Assembly: GCA_030066195.1 (NCBI GenBank) | Contig: JASJCB010000027.1 | Coordinates: 1-64,000, forward strand | DNA from: Acidobacteriota bacterium | Lineage (GTDB): Bacteria; Acidobacteriota; Holophagae; Acanthopleuribacterales; Acanthopleuribacteraceae | Direction: 5' to 3' | Length of the DNA: 64,000 nucleotides | Shown: positions 16,255-25,949 of the stretch, one piece after another | Layout: the number at the start of each line of letters is the position of its first letter | How positions within the stretch are numbered: the first letter of the stretch is position 1 | Program-made: the position numbers and the translations under genes | Notes under the pieces: model-generated | Database searches by the model: none | What the model was told of the DNA's origin: nothing | The model's input: only the letters and a program-made list of their open reading frames with translations

Positions 16255-16641
16255 GTGAAACTATCCGATTTCGAACTTGAAGTGATGCAGTTCTTCTGGA
16301 AGGAAGGCGAGGCCATCGTTCCCGACCTCCATGCCGCCATTGCCGCCGACCGCCGGGTCTCTTATTCCACCGTCAAGACCATTGTGGATCGCCTGGAGGA
16401 AAAAGGGGCGGTGAAGCGTATCCGCACCTACGGCCGCACCATTCTCTACGGACCGGCTGTCACCCGTGACAAAGTTACAAGGCCGCTTGTCAAAGATTTC
16501 GTTCATCGTCTCTTCAACGGTCGGGTTCGTCCCATGATCAGCCAGGTGCTTGCCGATGAAGAGTTGTCTCTGGATGATCTGGCCTACCTGGAAGCGTTGA
16601 TCGCCAAGAAGAAACAGCAGAAGTCGGAGGGTGATGTATGA
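16255..16641 (+). CDS. BlaI/MecI/CopY family transcriptional repressor
   Basis: A 128-residue winged-helix repressor. The N-terminus LSDFELEVMQFFWKEGEA and the recognition region YSTVKTIVDRLEEKGAVKR are typical of the family. The C-terminal dimerisation helices would contain the cleavage site used by the partner protease. The GTG start places the normal family N-terminus at residue 1. The operator in front of it implies self-regulation, and the stop overlaps the M56 gene start (ATGA). Confidence 0.93.
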   Translation: MKLSDFELEVMQFFWKEGEAIVPDLHAAIAADRRVSYSTVKTIVDRLEEKGAVKRIRTYGRTILYGPAVTRDKVTRPLVKDFVHRLFNGRVRPMISQVLADEELSLDDLAYLEALIAKKKQQKSEGDV

Positions 16642-18161
16642 GTTGGCTGCTTGTTCAATCCGCGGTTTGTCTGGTATTTCTCGCGGCCCTGGCTTTATTG
16701 CGTTCCGCGCCCTTTCGGATTCGTCTGTTTCTTTGTCTGGCTGCCATCGCTTGTTGGTTCCTTCCCCTGCACCAATGGCGGCTTCCGGAGCGATATACGC
16801 CGGCCGTTTTCGATCTGGCCGTGCCGCCCATACTGCAAACGACCGCAACCGCCGCCGAAACGATTTCCGTTTCCCCGGCTTTCGATCCTCTGCAGATGTT
16901 ACTCTCTTCAAAAGCGCTTTTTTTCTGCGCCGGCCTGGGCGTGCTTGCTTTCGGTTTGTTGATCCTGCGTCATCGCTGCTTTCTCCAATCTTTGACCCGG
17001 CGTGCCGAACGAGCCGATCATTTGTGGGGCAGGATCGATACATCGATTCAGACCCCGCTTTACATTGTGGACGGCCTGGCCGGCGCCTTGACCACCGGTA
17101 TCTTCACTCCACGCGTTTGGGTGGGGCGGACTCATGCGAACAGCGCTGCCGTTACCGGTCTTTTGCGTCACGAATGGACCCATATTCGCCGTATGGATAA
17201 CCTGGTCCTACTTTTCCTTACACTTACCCGCTGCCTGCTTTGGTGGAATCCTTTTATTCACCTGCTGGCTCGTCGCGCCCGCTTCTATATCGAGCTGGCC
17301 TGTGATCACGCTTGCAGCAATAAACCGGGCGGGGAAAACTACCGGGTTCAACTGGCCGAACTTCTGTTGGAGCAGGCCGGTTTGAATCCTTCGCACGGCG
17401 TCCTGGCTTGCGGGGCCGCCTCCAACTTCAACATGAAACGGCTCACCCTTTTGGAAAGGAGATATACCATGAAGTTCCGTCATCTCCTGGTACTGGCGGG
17501 GTTGTGTTTGGCCGGTCCGTTACTGGTCGCCTACAACCCGGCAAATACCAAGGAAAAATTCAACGATGCCCGGACTATTCCCTTCCTGGCCGACAACACC
17601 AGGGAATCGTACAGCGGTTTCGAAATCAATGTGGTAGATGTCAAGGACCAGCCGATCGGCGACCTGTTGCGTTTCATTGCCGATCAGGTGGGTTTCAAGC
17701 TGAAACTCGATGATCCCAAGATCAAGGATATCAAAAGCACCTATCGCTTCCGCAATATGCCTTGGGACCGGATGGTCCACATCATCTTGAAGGATGCCGA
17801 ATGCGCCTTCAGCTTCGACGGCAAACAACTGATCGTGGTTACCAGCGACTATGCCGCCGGCAAGGGCCTGTTGCGCAAATCCGCGTCTTTGAACGGCGAT
17901 CCTCCCCGATGGCTTTATATCCAAATGCAAGAGCAACCGCCTGAAAACGGAGTTACTGCCGATCATGAAACGGTGTACTACGCCCTGAACCACAGCGAAA
18001 GATCCAAAACCATCCTGAAAGCCCTGAAAACCGAACTTTCTCAAGGCGGCAGGGTACTGACTGATAGAAACGGCGAGAACATCACCCTGATCATCGGTGA
18101 CAAACCGGTAATCCTAAAACGTATTCGCGAGGTACTCAGCGAACTCGATTCCCCGGACTAA
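16638..18161 (+). CDS. M56 family metallopeptidase sensor with C-terminal STN-like domain
   Basis: A 507-residue BlaR1-like membrane protease. Membrane helices lie at about 1-20, 28-45, 90-110 and 281-299. The zinc site is HEWTH at 178-182, with the third ligand probably E219 in YIELACDHA. In BlaR1 this domain cleaves the BlaI partner when the outside sensor is triggered. The sensor here is not a penicillin-binding domain: residues about 328-402 (NVVDVKDQPIGDLLRFIADQ, then FRNMPWDRMVHIILKDA) resemble the STN domain of secretins and TonB receptors. An internal in-frame ATG at 17469 has an excellent ribosome binding site and opens a signal-peptide-like sequence. Overlaps blaI by 4 bp. Confidence 0.9.
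   Translation: MSWLLVQSAVCLVFLAALALLRSAPFRIRLFLCLAAIACWFLPLHQWRLPERYTPAVFDLAVPPILQTTATAAETISVSPAFDPLQMLLSSKALFFCAGLGVLAFGLLILRHRCFLQSLTRRAERADHLWGRIDTSIQTPLYIVDGLAGALTTGIFTPRVWVGRTHANSAAVTGLLRHEWTHIRRMDNLVLLFLTLTRCLLWWNPFIHLLARRARFYIELACDHACSNKPGGENYRVQLAELLLEQAGLNPSHGVLACGAASNFNMKRLTLLERRYTMKFRHLLVLAGLCLAGPLLVAYNPANTKEKFNDARTIPFLADNTRESYSGFEINVVDVKDQPIGDLLRFIADQVGFKLKLDDPKIKDIKSTYRFRNMPWDRMVHIILKDAECAFSFDGKQLIVVTSDYAAGKGLLRKSASLNGDPPRWLYIQMQEQPPENGVTADHETVYYALNHSERSKTILKALKTELSQGGRVLTDRNGENITLIIGDKPVILKRIREVLSELDSPD
17456..17471 (+). promoter_or_regulatory. Strong internal ribosome binding site and in-frame ATG
   Basis: AAGGAG ends 7 nt before an in-frame ATG at 17469 inside the M56 gene. 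The string AAGGAGATATACCATG equals the classic phage T7 gene 10 translation start. Translation from here would give a 230-residue protein beginning MKFRHLLVLAGLCLAG, which reads as a signal peptide followed by the STN-like domain. Confidence 0.6.
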
Positions 18162-18230
18162 CCCTCAATCATTCCCAATTTCAACGATCCTTGAAGAAGC
18201 GCCGGGTTGCGCCCGTGTTTCAAGCAAGAT

Positions 18231-18278
18231 AAAAAAAGCCGGGTAACCGCCACCCTAACGGGAGCACTGTACCCGGCT
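18231..18278 (-). terminator. Terminator of the M12 metalloprotease gene
   Basis: A 9-bp stem AGCCGGGTA/TACCCGGCT (18237-18245, 18270-18278) has a run of seven A on its left side, giving a U tract for leftward transcripts. A second hairpin (CGCCGGA.../TCCGGCG, about 18303-18323) lies between it and the gene. Confidence 0.85.
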
Positions 18279-18344
18279 GAAGAAGAGATGGAGAAGGAAG
18301 CCCGCCGGATGCGTGTCCGGCGGACTTTCAATCAAGGTTAAGCG

Positions 18345-19958
18345 TTACGGGCGACGAGTACACAGGGTGTAGTCGCCGGAGCCGCTGTAGGAGTAGACGC
18401 GCCAGACGTAGTAACCTGACGAGCCGTTATAGGAAATGCTCTCGCTGGAACTTGCGCTGGTACTGGAAGCCACGGTGGACCAGGAGGAGCCGTTCCATTT
18501 CCACAGGTACAGATCGAAGTCGGTACCGGCGGCGCCTTCCAGGTCGGCCTCGTGGAAGCCGGAAGCGCTGGAGAAGTAGTAGGTGCCGTTGGGCTCGTAC
18601 TCATAGTCGCCGGAACCGGTCAGGGTGCCGGTGTACTGGGTGCCGTTACACTCGCTGGGAGGAGGCTCTTCGCCGCCGCAACCCGCGGGATTGGTGGAGT
18701 CACGGAAGTTGGCAACCGTGGAAGCGCTGTTGTTCAAAGCCAGAGCGTTGTTGGCGGAGGAACCGACGGTCGATCCGCCGACGCCCATGGGCTGGCCGCC
18801 GTAGGTCACGTTGGGGTTGGACCAGTAGTCCAGGCGGGTGCAGCTGGTGCCCGCGGCGGAGCAAGCGTTGTTATAGGCCATGATGGTGCGCCAGTTGGCG
18901 GAAGGATAGGTGTAGCCGTGGTTGTAGATGTAGGGCGTGGTGTTGCCGTCTACATACCAGTCGTGGCGGGCGCCCATGTTGTGGCCCAGTTCGTGGCCGA
19001 AGCTGTAGTAACCGGTGGCGCAGGTGCGTGCGGTTACGGAGAAGGCGCGGTCTTCGAAGGAAGGAGAAACCGAGGTCATCAGGTTGGCAATACCGCAGTA
19101 TTGGGAGCCGTTGATGATCAGGGCGACCATGTCGGCGCAGTACTGATCGCGCAGGGAGTGCACGTTGTCCATGTAGCCGTCGGTCTTACCGGTCAGGCGG
19201 CTCAGGTTGGTGGAGAAGTTGCTGCTTTCCGTGTAGCTGATCTCGCCCTTGTAAACCAGGTTCAACTGGAAGTTCACATTGGAGTTGTTGTAACCCTGGT
19301 TGGTTTCGGTAACGGCCAGGTCTACCAGGTTCTGGATGGCGGTGGTGCCGCCTTGTGCGGAACGGGCGGCCGGGGTGTAAACCACCAAAATGTCGATCAC
19401 GCTGCCGGAATCGGCCTTGGAGCTGATAGCGGCTTTACCGGCATCGCGCACGGCGGAGACAACGGGTTCCGCATCCTCTGGGAAGACGCCCTGGTCTACT
19501 TCACGGATGGCGTGGACACCGTCGGCAACCCAACGGATCTGGTAGAAGGCATGCGGGGTGACGATGTTACCCATGATCATGCTGTTCTTTTCATCGATAA
19601 CCATGGAAACGCGGCTGATTTCTTCCTCGGCGATGGAGCCGACCCAAGACCAGGTGCCCTGGTTTTCGACGGAGCGTTCCAAAACGCCGGTCATGAACAC
19701 GTCTTCGAACAGGTTCAACTCAACAACGGAACCGGGGGCACTGCGGTCGCCCAAGAAATCGTTTTTCTTGGAAAAGAGGTTGGTGTTGACACGAACATAG
19801 CGCTGGCGGACGACACCCAACTCGGTGTCAATCTTTTTGCTGCTGAAGTTGGCCGGGGCGAAAGCCTCCAGGCTGTAGGGATCGAAGTCTTGCGCAAATA
19901 AGGGCGCAACGAGAACAAGAGCGGCAAAAGCCACCCGTACCAAAGCTTGGCGTTGCAT
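18345..19958 (-). CDS. Secreted reprolysin-like (M12) zinc metalloprotease with PPC domain
   Basis: A 537-residue secreted protease. Signal peptide at 1-22 (MQRQALVRVAFAALVLVAPL, cleavage near AQ-D). A propeptide-like region is followed by the catalytic domain from about 185: zinc motif HELGHNMGARHD at 322-333 and the Met-turn TIMAY at 358-362. A Gly/Pro/Glu-rich linker leads to a C-terminal pre-peptidase (PPC) domain at about 440-537, usually removed after export. AGGAGG lies 6 nt before the ATG at 19958; the longer upstream frame has no support. It is convergent with the BlaI-M56 operon. Confidence 0.93.
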   Translation of the reverse strand: MQRQALVRVAFAALVLVAPLFAQDFDPYSLEAFAPANFSSKKIDTELGVVRQRYVRVNTNLFSKKNDFLGDRSAPGSVVELNLFEDVFMTGVLERSVENQGTWSWVGSIAEEEISRVSMVIDEKNSMIMGNIVTPHAFYQIRWVADGVHAIREVDQGVFPEDAEPVVSAVRDAGKAAISSKADSGSVIDILVVYTPAARSAQGGTTAIQNLVDLAVTETNQGYNNSNVNFQLNLVYKGEISYTESSNFSTNLSRLTGKTDGYMDNVHSLRDQYCADMVALIINGSQYCGIANLMTSVSPSFEDRAFSVTARTCATGYYSFGHELGHNMGARHDWYVDGNTTPYIYNHGYTYPSANWRTIMAYNNACSAAGTSCTRLDYWSNPNVTYGGQPMGVGGSTVGSSANNALALNNSASTVANFRDSTNPAGCGGEEPPPSECNGTQYTGTLTGSGDYEYEPNGTYYFSSASGFHEADLEGAAGTDFDLYLWKWNGSSWSTVASSTSASSSESISYNGSSGYYVWRVYSYSGSGDYTLCTRRP

Positions 19959-20009
19959 TACTATCCTCCTGGAATTTGAAAACTGAGTGTAGATAAAAGG
20001 TAAGATTGC

Positions 20010-20025
20010 TATACATGAATGTATA
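20010..20025. promoter_or_regulatory. Dyad upstream of the metalloprotease gene
   Basis: TATACATGAATGTATA has two 7-bp arms around a 2-nt centre, 52 bp upstream of the metalloprotease start. It is a plausible operator. The rest of 19959-20414 holds no supported gene. Confidence 0.45.
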
Positions 20026-20414
20026 AAAGTACAGATCGTCCCCATCATTATCTCAGACAGGGAAATAGCAATCAAGAGCAATTTGTCGACAAAGTGCAAA
20101 CTCCATGTCAAAAAAAAGCTACAACCAATTGGTATCCGGCAAAACCCGCGCAATTGAGCGTGGACCAGGAATTATCCAAGATTAGATTCAGACAGCCCTT
20201 TGCGACAAAACATGAACGGTAGAAGTTTTAACGGTTTTATTACCTGGGAGAAGTGGGGGGAGCTTGCAAATCGTATGCCCTGTTGAATTGCTGTACAATG
20301 CCGACAGAGCAAGCGGTTGATTGCTCGATAATCGTGTCCGTCTTCTTCTCAAACTGTCGAGAAGTTACACCCAAAACCCCTGCAACCTGCTATAAACGGT
20401 AATAGGAGGCAGTC

Positions 20415-21314
20415 ATGCGTTTGATGGATCGAAAGGCTGTCGCGAAGCATCGAAAGCCCGGCGAGGGCATTACCGAAGCGGGATTACGGGAGTTGGTTGA
20501 AACCATTGCCGTCCCCAGGCATGCCGTGCGTGAACAGGCAAACAACCACCTGATCGGCAGTTGGCTGCGCAACTTGTTTCAGGAATGGGGCTATCACGTC
20601 GACATGCAGGGTAGGTATCGGAATGTGATCGCGTCAACGCCACATTGCGTCGGCAAGGCCTGTCTTCTGGTGGGCGCTCATTACGACACGGTCCCCTTCT
20701 CCCCCGGGGCTGACGATAACGGGTCGGCCGTGGCCGCCATGTTGACTTGCGCTCGCATCCTTGCCGAGCGCGACAGCACCCTGCCGATTGTTTTTGTTGC
20801 CTTCAACAATGAGGAAGACGGCCATCTGGGCAGCGATGATTTTGTTTATCGCTACCTGCCCGAGGCTCCCTTTACCATTCGTGAGGCACAAATCCTGGAG
20901 ATGGTCGGTTATTGTAGTCGGCAACCCGGCTCCCAGGAGGTTCCCGCCGGTCTGCCCATGCGCAAGCGAATGCCCAAAATCGGCGACTTTCTCGGTCTGG
21001 TGGCCAATCGCCAATCGAGAAAGCAACAGCGGGCCCTGCTGCGAACGGCTGACGAAGTAGGCGACATCCATGTACTGGCGGTTCGCCCCATGTGCGGCCT
21101 CGAGCGTTTGTTTCCGGTAATGTGGCGAAGCGACCACGCGGCTTTCTGGGAAAAGTCGATCCCTGCCGTCATGTGGACCGATACCGCCGAGTTTCGCAAC
21201 CCACATTATCATTCCCCGACCGATACCCCGGATACGTTAGATTACACCTTCCTGGCCCGGGTCACCCATCTACTTCTGCGGTATCTGACGACGCAAGGTT
21301 CCCCAAGCGCTTAA
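20415..21314 (+). CDS. M28 family zinc peptidase
   Basis: A 299-residue M28 aminopeptidase-type hydrolase. Metal ligands are visible in GAHYDTVP, GADDNGS and FNNEEDG, with a later H in YHSPTDTPDTLDY. There is no signal peptide, so it is probably cytosolic. The ATG at 20415 follows AGGAGG at about 6 nt. Its substrate is unknown. The stop shares the palindrome TTAA with the stop of the convergent response regulator gene. Confidence 0.88.
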   Translation: MRLMDRKAVAKHRKPGEGITEAGLRELVETIAVPRHAVREQANNHLIGSWLRNLFQEWGYHVDMQGRYRNVIASTPHCVGKACLLVGAHYDTVPFSPGADDNGSAVAAMLTCARILAERDSTLPIVFVAFNNEEDGHLGSDDFVYRYLPEAPFTIREAQILEMVGYCSRQPGSQEVPAGLPMRKRMPKIGDFLGLVANRQSRKQQRALLRTADEVGDIHVLAVRPMCGLERLFPVMWRSDHAAFWEKSIPAVMWTDTAEFRNPHYHSPTDTPDTLDYTFLARVTHLLLRYLTTQGSPSA

Positions 21315-21682
21315 GTCACCGACAATAACTCCCGAAGGCTGATCTCAAGTTCCTCAAAATCGATGGGTTTGGTGAGGAAACGCGAGGCGCCCAGGTCGAG
21401 CAGGTGGGCAATGTCCTCGTAGCGGGTAATGGCCGAGATGATCACAATGGGGATCTCTTTGGTCGCCTCCCGGCACCGCAAAATCTTGATCAGGTCCTCG
21501 CCGCTGAGTTCCGGCATCACCATATCCGTAATCAGCAGGTCAACATCCGGGTTGTCTTGGATGGTGTGCAGGGCCTTGGTGCCGCTGGAACATTGAATGC
21601 ACACATACCCCAGTTCTTCGATGGTGTGGGCCATCAAGGTACGAATTTGATAATCATCTTCCGCAATGAGGATTTTTTTCAT
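21311..21682 (-). CDS. Single-domain response regulator (CheY-like)
   Basis: A 123-residue stand-alone receiver domain with all functional residues: acidic pair in IAEDD, phosphoacceptor Asp in LLITDMVMP, switch Ser/Thr in IISA and Lys in LTKP. There is no output domain. The ATG at 21682 is chosen (MKKILIAEDD, GGAG about 8 nt upstream) over a longer frame. A hybrid kinase with two degenerate receivers is encoded upstream on the same strand beyond cyuA, so this could be its phosphate acceptor. Confidence 0.9.
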   Translation of the reverse strand: MKKILIAEDDYQIRTLMAHTIEELGYVCIQCSSGTKALHTIQDNPDVDLLITDMVMPELSGEDLIKILRCREATKEIPIVIISAITRYEDIAHLLDLGASRFLTKPIDFEELEISLRELLSVT

Positions 21683-21929
21683 CGCCAGGCTCCATTCCGA
21701 ATGACCGCGGTGCGGCTCTTCCCGGTGACAAGTTTCCATGTCCCACATTCTATTTAACACCCGCAAACGGTATTGTCCAGGCGTAAGCGCACATAAACAA
21801 AGCATTTCTGAGCGGGCGCACACTTTGACAAAAACATTGGAAAAAGGCTAATCCTTCGGTAGGATGTTGACGATATAATCCCCAACTTTTTCAGGCGCGC
21901 GAGATGGTTTTTTGGTGTTCAGCGCCCGC

Positions 21930-23219
21930 TCAGGCTTCTAAAATGGCGGTAAGGGAAAGATCGGTATTCACATAGGCCACGCGGGCCAGTTTGGTCAGGT
22001 GGTCGAAGGCATGCGCGGCGTTCTCACCGGCCAGACCGTCGTGTCCGGGATGCAACAGACCTCGTGCGGCAAGACCGGCGGCATCGAGGGCCGTACCCAA
22101 GCCCGTGGCTACTTTCATGGCACAGGCCGGCTTGGCGCCGTCGCACAAGGTGCCCGCTACCGAGGTGGTCATGGTGCGAACGATGCGGTCCAGGCCCTGA
22201 GCATCACTGCCCAACATCCAGGCCACGCCGCAACCCACCCCCATGGCAGAGGAGAGGGAGCCGCCGCAGAGAGGGCCGACCCGACCGATTCGAGCCTTGA
22301 CCGCGATATTGACCAGGTGGGCCAAAGCTATGCCGCGAAGCAGGCGTTCTCTATCGTTACCGAAACCCAGTTGCTCGGCCGCCGCCCAGGTTCCCAGGAA
22401 GACAGTCAGACCGGAATTGCCGCTGCCGCCCGAGGTCATGACCGGCATGCGGACACCCGCCATTCTGGCTTCGATAGCCGCGGCTACCCGGGCCTTGGCA
22501 TGAGCGGCGGCATCACCATTCGCGGCGGTTTCCAGCAGCGCCTTGCCGTAACCCAAACCGGCGCCGTGATCCAAACCGTAATACGAGATCGCCTTGTTCA
22601 TTTCCAGCCCTCTCTCCAGGAAAGCAAGGTCTTCATCGGAGACAAGGGCCAGCGCTTCCAGAAGGCTTTCGGGATTGAACAATAAATCGTGAATCAGGTC
22701 GTCATCGACATCCTCGTCCGCCTCCATTCGGCAGTTGTTATTCGACAGGGAAACATCTTTGCCGTTGACCTGGGCGCGGAAAACACGGTCATGCCTTCCC
22801 AGGATGCTTGCCGAGCCCTTGCCCCCGCTTTTGACCACATCCACGTGCAGGTATACGCCGGTTACCCCGGCAGCCGGGCCGGTTTCAGTACGGGCCGACA
22901 ACTCGGCGGCCTGTTCCCACATGGCCGGAGTCAGCGCTTCAAAGGTACGCAGTTTCAAACCCGGGTCGGCGGAAATCGCTCCTGCGGCGGCGGCAACGGC
23001 AGGCCCCCTGTAATCAGTACCCGGCAAGCCCACGGCCAGGGTGTTTTTGTAGGTGCCGTTATCCAGTTTCACGATAATGTGCTGAATATCGCCTTCTACC
23101 AGCGAAGAGGCGACAGCCGCCGAATAGGCCAATGCCGCGGGCTCGGTACACCCCAAGGAGGGAAGTGCCTCTTGTCGGATCAGGCGACTGATGATTTCTT
23201 GTGTACGTGCGGCTGTCAT
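21930..23219 (-). CDS. CyuA/UPF0597 family L-cysteine desulfidase (serine dehydratase-like)
   Basis: A 429-residue protein of the UPF0597 family, whose characterised members degrade L-cysteine (CyuA) or related amino acids using an iron-sulfur cluster. Typical parts are LPSLGCTEPAALAYS at the N-terminus, VVKSGGKGS and SLSNNNCRME in the first half, VMTSGGSGNSG in the middle, and the C-terminal cysteines in GPLCGGSLSSAMGVGCGVAW and LCDGAKPAC. The ATG at 23219 has GGGGAGG 5-6 nt upstream. The family name is secure; the substrate is likely L-cysteine but could be L-serine. Confidence 0.88.
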   Translation of the reverse strand: MTAARTQEIISRLIRQEALPSLGCTEPAALAYSAAVASSLVEGDIQHIIVKLDNGTYKNTLAVGLPGTDYRGPAVAAAAGAISADPGLKLRTFEALTPAMWEQAAELSARTETGPAAGVTGVYLHVDVVKSGGKGSASILGRHDRVFRAQVNGKDVSLSNNNCRMEADEDVDDDLIHDLLFNPESLLEALALVSDEDLAFLERGLEMNKAISYYGLDHGAGLGYGKALLETAANGDAAAHAKARVAAAIEARMAGVRMPVMTSGGSGNSGLTVFLGTWAAAEQLGFGNDRERLLRGIALAHLVNIAVKARIGRVGPLCGGSLSSAMGVGCGVAWMLGSDAQGLDRIVRTMTTSVAGTLCDGAKPACAMKVATGLGTALDAAGLAARGLLHPGHDGLAGENAAHAFDHLTKLARVAYVNTDLSLTAILEA

Positions 23220-23339
23220 GAGAACCTCCCCGCGGATTTTTAGAAGGAATTTGCAGTTTTCTTGCCGGCCGCCTAAACTCTTTACCCTCAAGCGACAACA
23301 CTTGCTCTTTTGGGGAATAATGCCCGTGTTGCGGAAATT

Positions 23340-25949
23340 TTACCGGGATCGTGCCTGAGCCCCTGTGGTTTTCAGGGACAGCCATTTGTACATCATACGT
23401 TGTAATTCGCCCGAATCGATGGGACGGCGAAGCAGATCGTCCATTCCCGCCTTCAAGCAGCGCTCCCTCAAATTGGTGTCGAAACTACCGCACATGGCAA
23501 TCAGGCAGCAGTCACCCGCCAGAGAGCCCTCGGCCTCCAAACGGCGAATGGCGTCGGAGGTGGCCATGCCGTCCATATCGGGTAGGCTGCACTCGATGAG
23601 CACCATATGGTAGGCCCTTATTTTCAAGTAGGCCAGAGCTTCCATACCGCTTGCCGCCATATCCGGTTCAATACCCAGATTGGCCAGCTTGCGCATGACC
23701 CCCCGGCGTCCCGGCGGATGGAAGTCTACCACAAGCACCCGCCAACCGCCCTCGGGCGCGGGCGGCAGTTCGTTGCCCCCATCCTCTTGAACTGCCGCGG
23801 CTTCTGAATCCGACAGTGAGATTTTGTTCAGGGCCGGCAGGTTCCATTGAAGTGCGTCTCGCAATTGCTCCTGGGAATAGGGTTCGATCAAAATCTTTTC
23901 CACGCCCAATTGGGAGGCGTGGTTCAGATCCTCCTGATGAGCCGTCTCGCCCAACATAACCAGCTTGGTACTGCCGAGGCGGGGATCGCTGACCAGGATA
24001 CGGGCCAGATCCAAACCGGATATTTGAGTCAGGCCCTGGTGAATGATGACGGTATCGTAGATTTTCTGTTCGGAGCGCAAAATGTTCAATGCCTCGATGG
24101 CGTCGGGGCAGGTGTCCACGTGAATGGACCACTGACGCATCAAATCGGCCAGGGTCCGGCGTTCAGTCGGGTCGGCCATTACCAGAAGAACCGCTCCTTT
24201 CACCGCCGCCGGTGCGGAAGACGCGGTTTCCCCTTCCGGCAAGGTGACCAGGTTCTTTTGAAGCCTGGCCGTAAAGTGGAAGGTACTGCCCTCGCCCGGA
24301 ACGCTGTCGACCCAGATTCTACCGTTCAGTCCTTCCACCAGGCATTTGCAAATAGCCAGGCCCAACCCGGTTCCGCTGTAGTGCCGCGTGGAGGAGGAAT
24401 CCACTTGGGTAAAAGGTTGGAAGAGGGTGCTTAAAGCCTCTTGTTCGATGCCGATGCCCGTATCGCGGACGTCAAAGCGCAGCATCAGGCTTTCCCGTGT
24501 TTCCTCTATCATGTCTACCGACAACGCGATCTCACCATCCCTCGTGAACTTGGCGGCATTGTCCATCATGCTGTTGAGAATCTGGCGCAAGCGTCCGGGG
24601 TCACCCAGGATGGGATTGGGAATATCGTCGGCAATGTGCAAATGCAGGGTGACCGGCTTGGACTTGAGGGTTTCGCGCGTTATTTCGATAACCTGACGGC
24701 AAAGATCGGCGAGATCGAAGGGCAGAATTTCGAATTCCAGGCGGCCGGTTTCTATTTGGGAGAAATCCAGGATATCGTTGATGATACCCAAAAGGTCCTT
24801 GCCGCATTTCAGGATGGTCTTGGCGTGGTCATGCTGCCTTTGAGGAAGGTTGCTGTTCAACAACAACTCGGTCATGCCCATGATGCCGTTCAGGGGCGTG
24901 CGTATTTCGTGGCTCATGGTGGCCAGGAATTCTGCTTTGGCTCGGCTGGCCTGTTCCGCGGCTTCCTTGGCGGCAATCAGGGTTTCGGCTGCATTGCGCT
25001 CCGCGGTGATGTCCCAGGTGGTGCCGATCAGGCGCGGCGATTTATCCTGCCCGGCATGAAAGACATGGGCCTTGGACTTCAAGGTGTGAGCTTCGCCGTC
25101 CCCATGGGTAATGCGGTATTCAGCCTCATAATGTCCATGCTTCCTGGCGTTTTCCACTCCCGCGGCGATCCGGATCAGATCGTCGGGGTGAACGCGCTCC
25201 AGGAAGACATCGCGACTGGAGGAATAATCGCCCTCCTCCAGGCCGAACAGAATGGGCATATAGCTGTCCCAGGTCAGTTCCTCGCTCTCCAGATCCAGTT
25301 CCCAGGTACCGATCTGGCCGGACTGTAAAGCCAGGTTCAGGCGTTCCTGAGCCTCGCGGATGACCCGTTCCATGCGCCGGCGCTCGGTAAGGTCCTCGAT
25401 GATGGACCAGATTCGTTTGGTGCCGTCGGAAGCGGTAACCACCATGCCGTAAACCGCGACCGGCACCACGTGACCTTGCTTGTGCAGGTATTCCTTGTAG
25501 TGCGGTCCGAAACTACCCTTGTCGATAAGCTGTTTCAGAACTTCCCGATCCTGCTCGGTGCTGTCGGTGGCATTCAAGGTCTCGTAGCTGATCAGATCGT
25601 ATTCTTCCGCGGAGTATCCCAAAAGATCCAAAAAAGCCTGGTTGCACTTGGTGCCGGTGCCCTTCAACTCCCACATATTCATGCCCAGCGGCGATTTCTC
25701 GAACAGGTCGCGGAAGCCCTCATCGGAGCGCTCCAGGGCCCGCAGAGGAATGCGCACCAGACGTTCCCTCAACATGATCCCGGTCCATAAAACGAGCACC
25801 CCCAGGAAGATGACCGCAACCGTGGTCATAAATCCGCCGAACGGCCCGGACAAGTCGTTGGAGAAAGGACTGGCATACGCAAGGGTTGAGAAGAAAAGGA
25901 CCGGCAGAACAAACCACCGGACCGATCCCAGCGCACTCTCATGTCTCAT
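23340..25949 (-). CDS. Hybrid sensor histidine kinase with two degenerate receiver domains
   Basis: An 869-residue membrane kinase. Hydrophobic segments at about 10-26 and 41-60 (the first may be a cleaved signal), PAS domains at about 75-195 and 203-320, HisKA with H347 in [11 protein letters not shown], and HATPase_c at about 450-560 (NAAKF, DTGIGI, GTGLGL). Two receiver-like domains follow. In the first (about 586-700) the Asp position is His637 (VIIHQGL). In the second (about 736-858) it is Glu786 ([11 protein letters not shown]), and the usual Lys is Arg (LLRRP). Neither can be phosphorylated normally. The intact single-domain regulator downstream on the same strand is a candidate partner. 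Confidence 0.92.
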   Translation of the reverse strand: MRHESALGSVRWFVLPVLFFSTLAYASPFSNDLSGPFGGFMTTVAVIFLGVLVLWTGIMLRERLVRIPLRALERSDEGFRDLFEKSPLGMNMWELKGTGTKCNQAFLDLLGYSAEEYDLISYETLNATDSTEQDREVLKQLIDKGSFGPHYKEYLHKQGHVVPVAVYGMVVTASDGTKRIWSIIEDLTERRRMERVIREAQERLNLALQSGQIGTWELDLESEELTWDSYMPILFGLEEGDYSSSRDVFLERVHPDDLIRIAAGVENARKHGHYEAEYRITHGDGEAHTLKSKAHVFHAGQDKSPRLIGTTWDITAERNAAETLIAAKEAAEQASRAKAEFLATMSHEIRTPLNGIMGMTELLLNSNLPQRQHDHAKTILKCGKDLLGIINDILDFSQIETGRLEFEILPFDLADLCRQVIEITRETLKSKPVTLHLHIADDIPNPILGDPGRLRQILNSMMDNAAKFTRDGEIALSVDMIEETRESLMLRFDVRDTGIGIEQEALSTLFQPFTQVDSSSTRHYSGTGLGLAICKCLVEGLNGRIWVDSVPGEGSTFHFTARLQKNLVTLPEGETASSAPAAVKGAVLLVMADPTERRTLADLMRQWSIHVDTCPDAIEALNILRSEQKIYDTVIIHQGLTQISGLDLARILVSDPRLGSTKLVMLGETAHQEDLNHASQLGVEKILIEPYSQEQLRDALQWNLPALNKISLSDSEAAAVQEDGGNELPPAPEGGWRVLVVDFHPPGRRGVMRKLANLGIEPDMAASGMEALAYLKIRAYHMVLIECSLPDMDGMATSDAIRRLEAEGSLAGDCCLIAMCGSFDTNLRERCLKAGMDDLLRRPIDSGELQRMMYKWLSLKTTGAQARSR

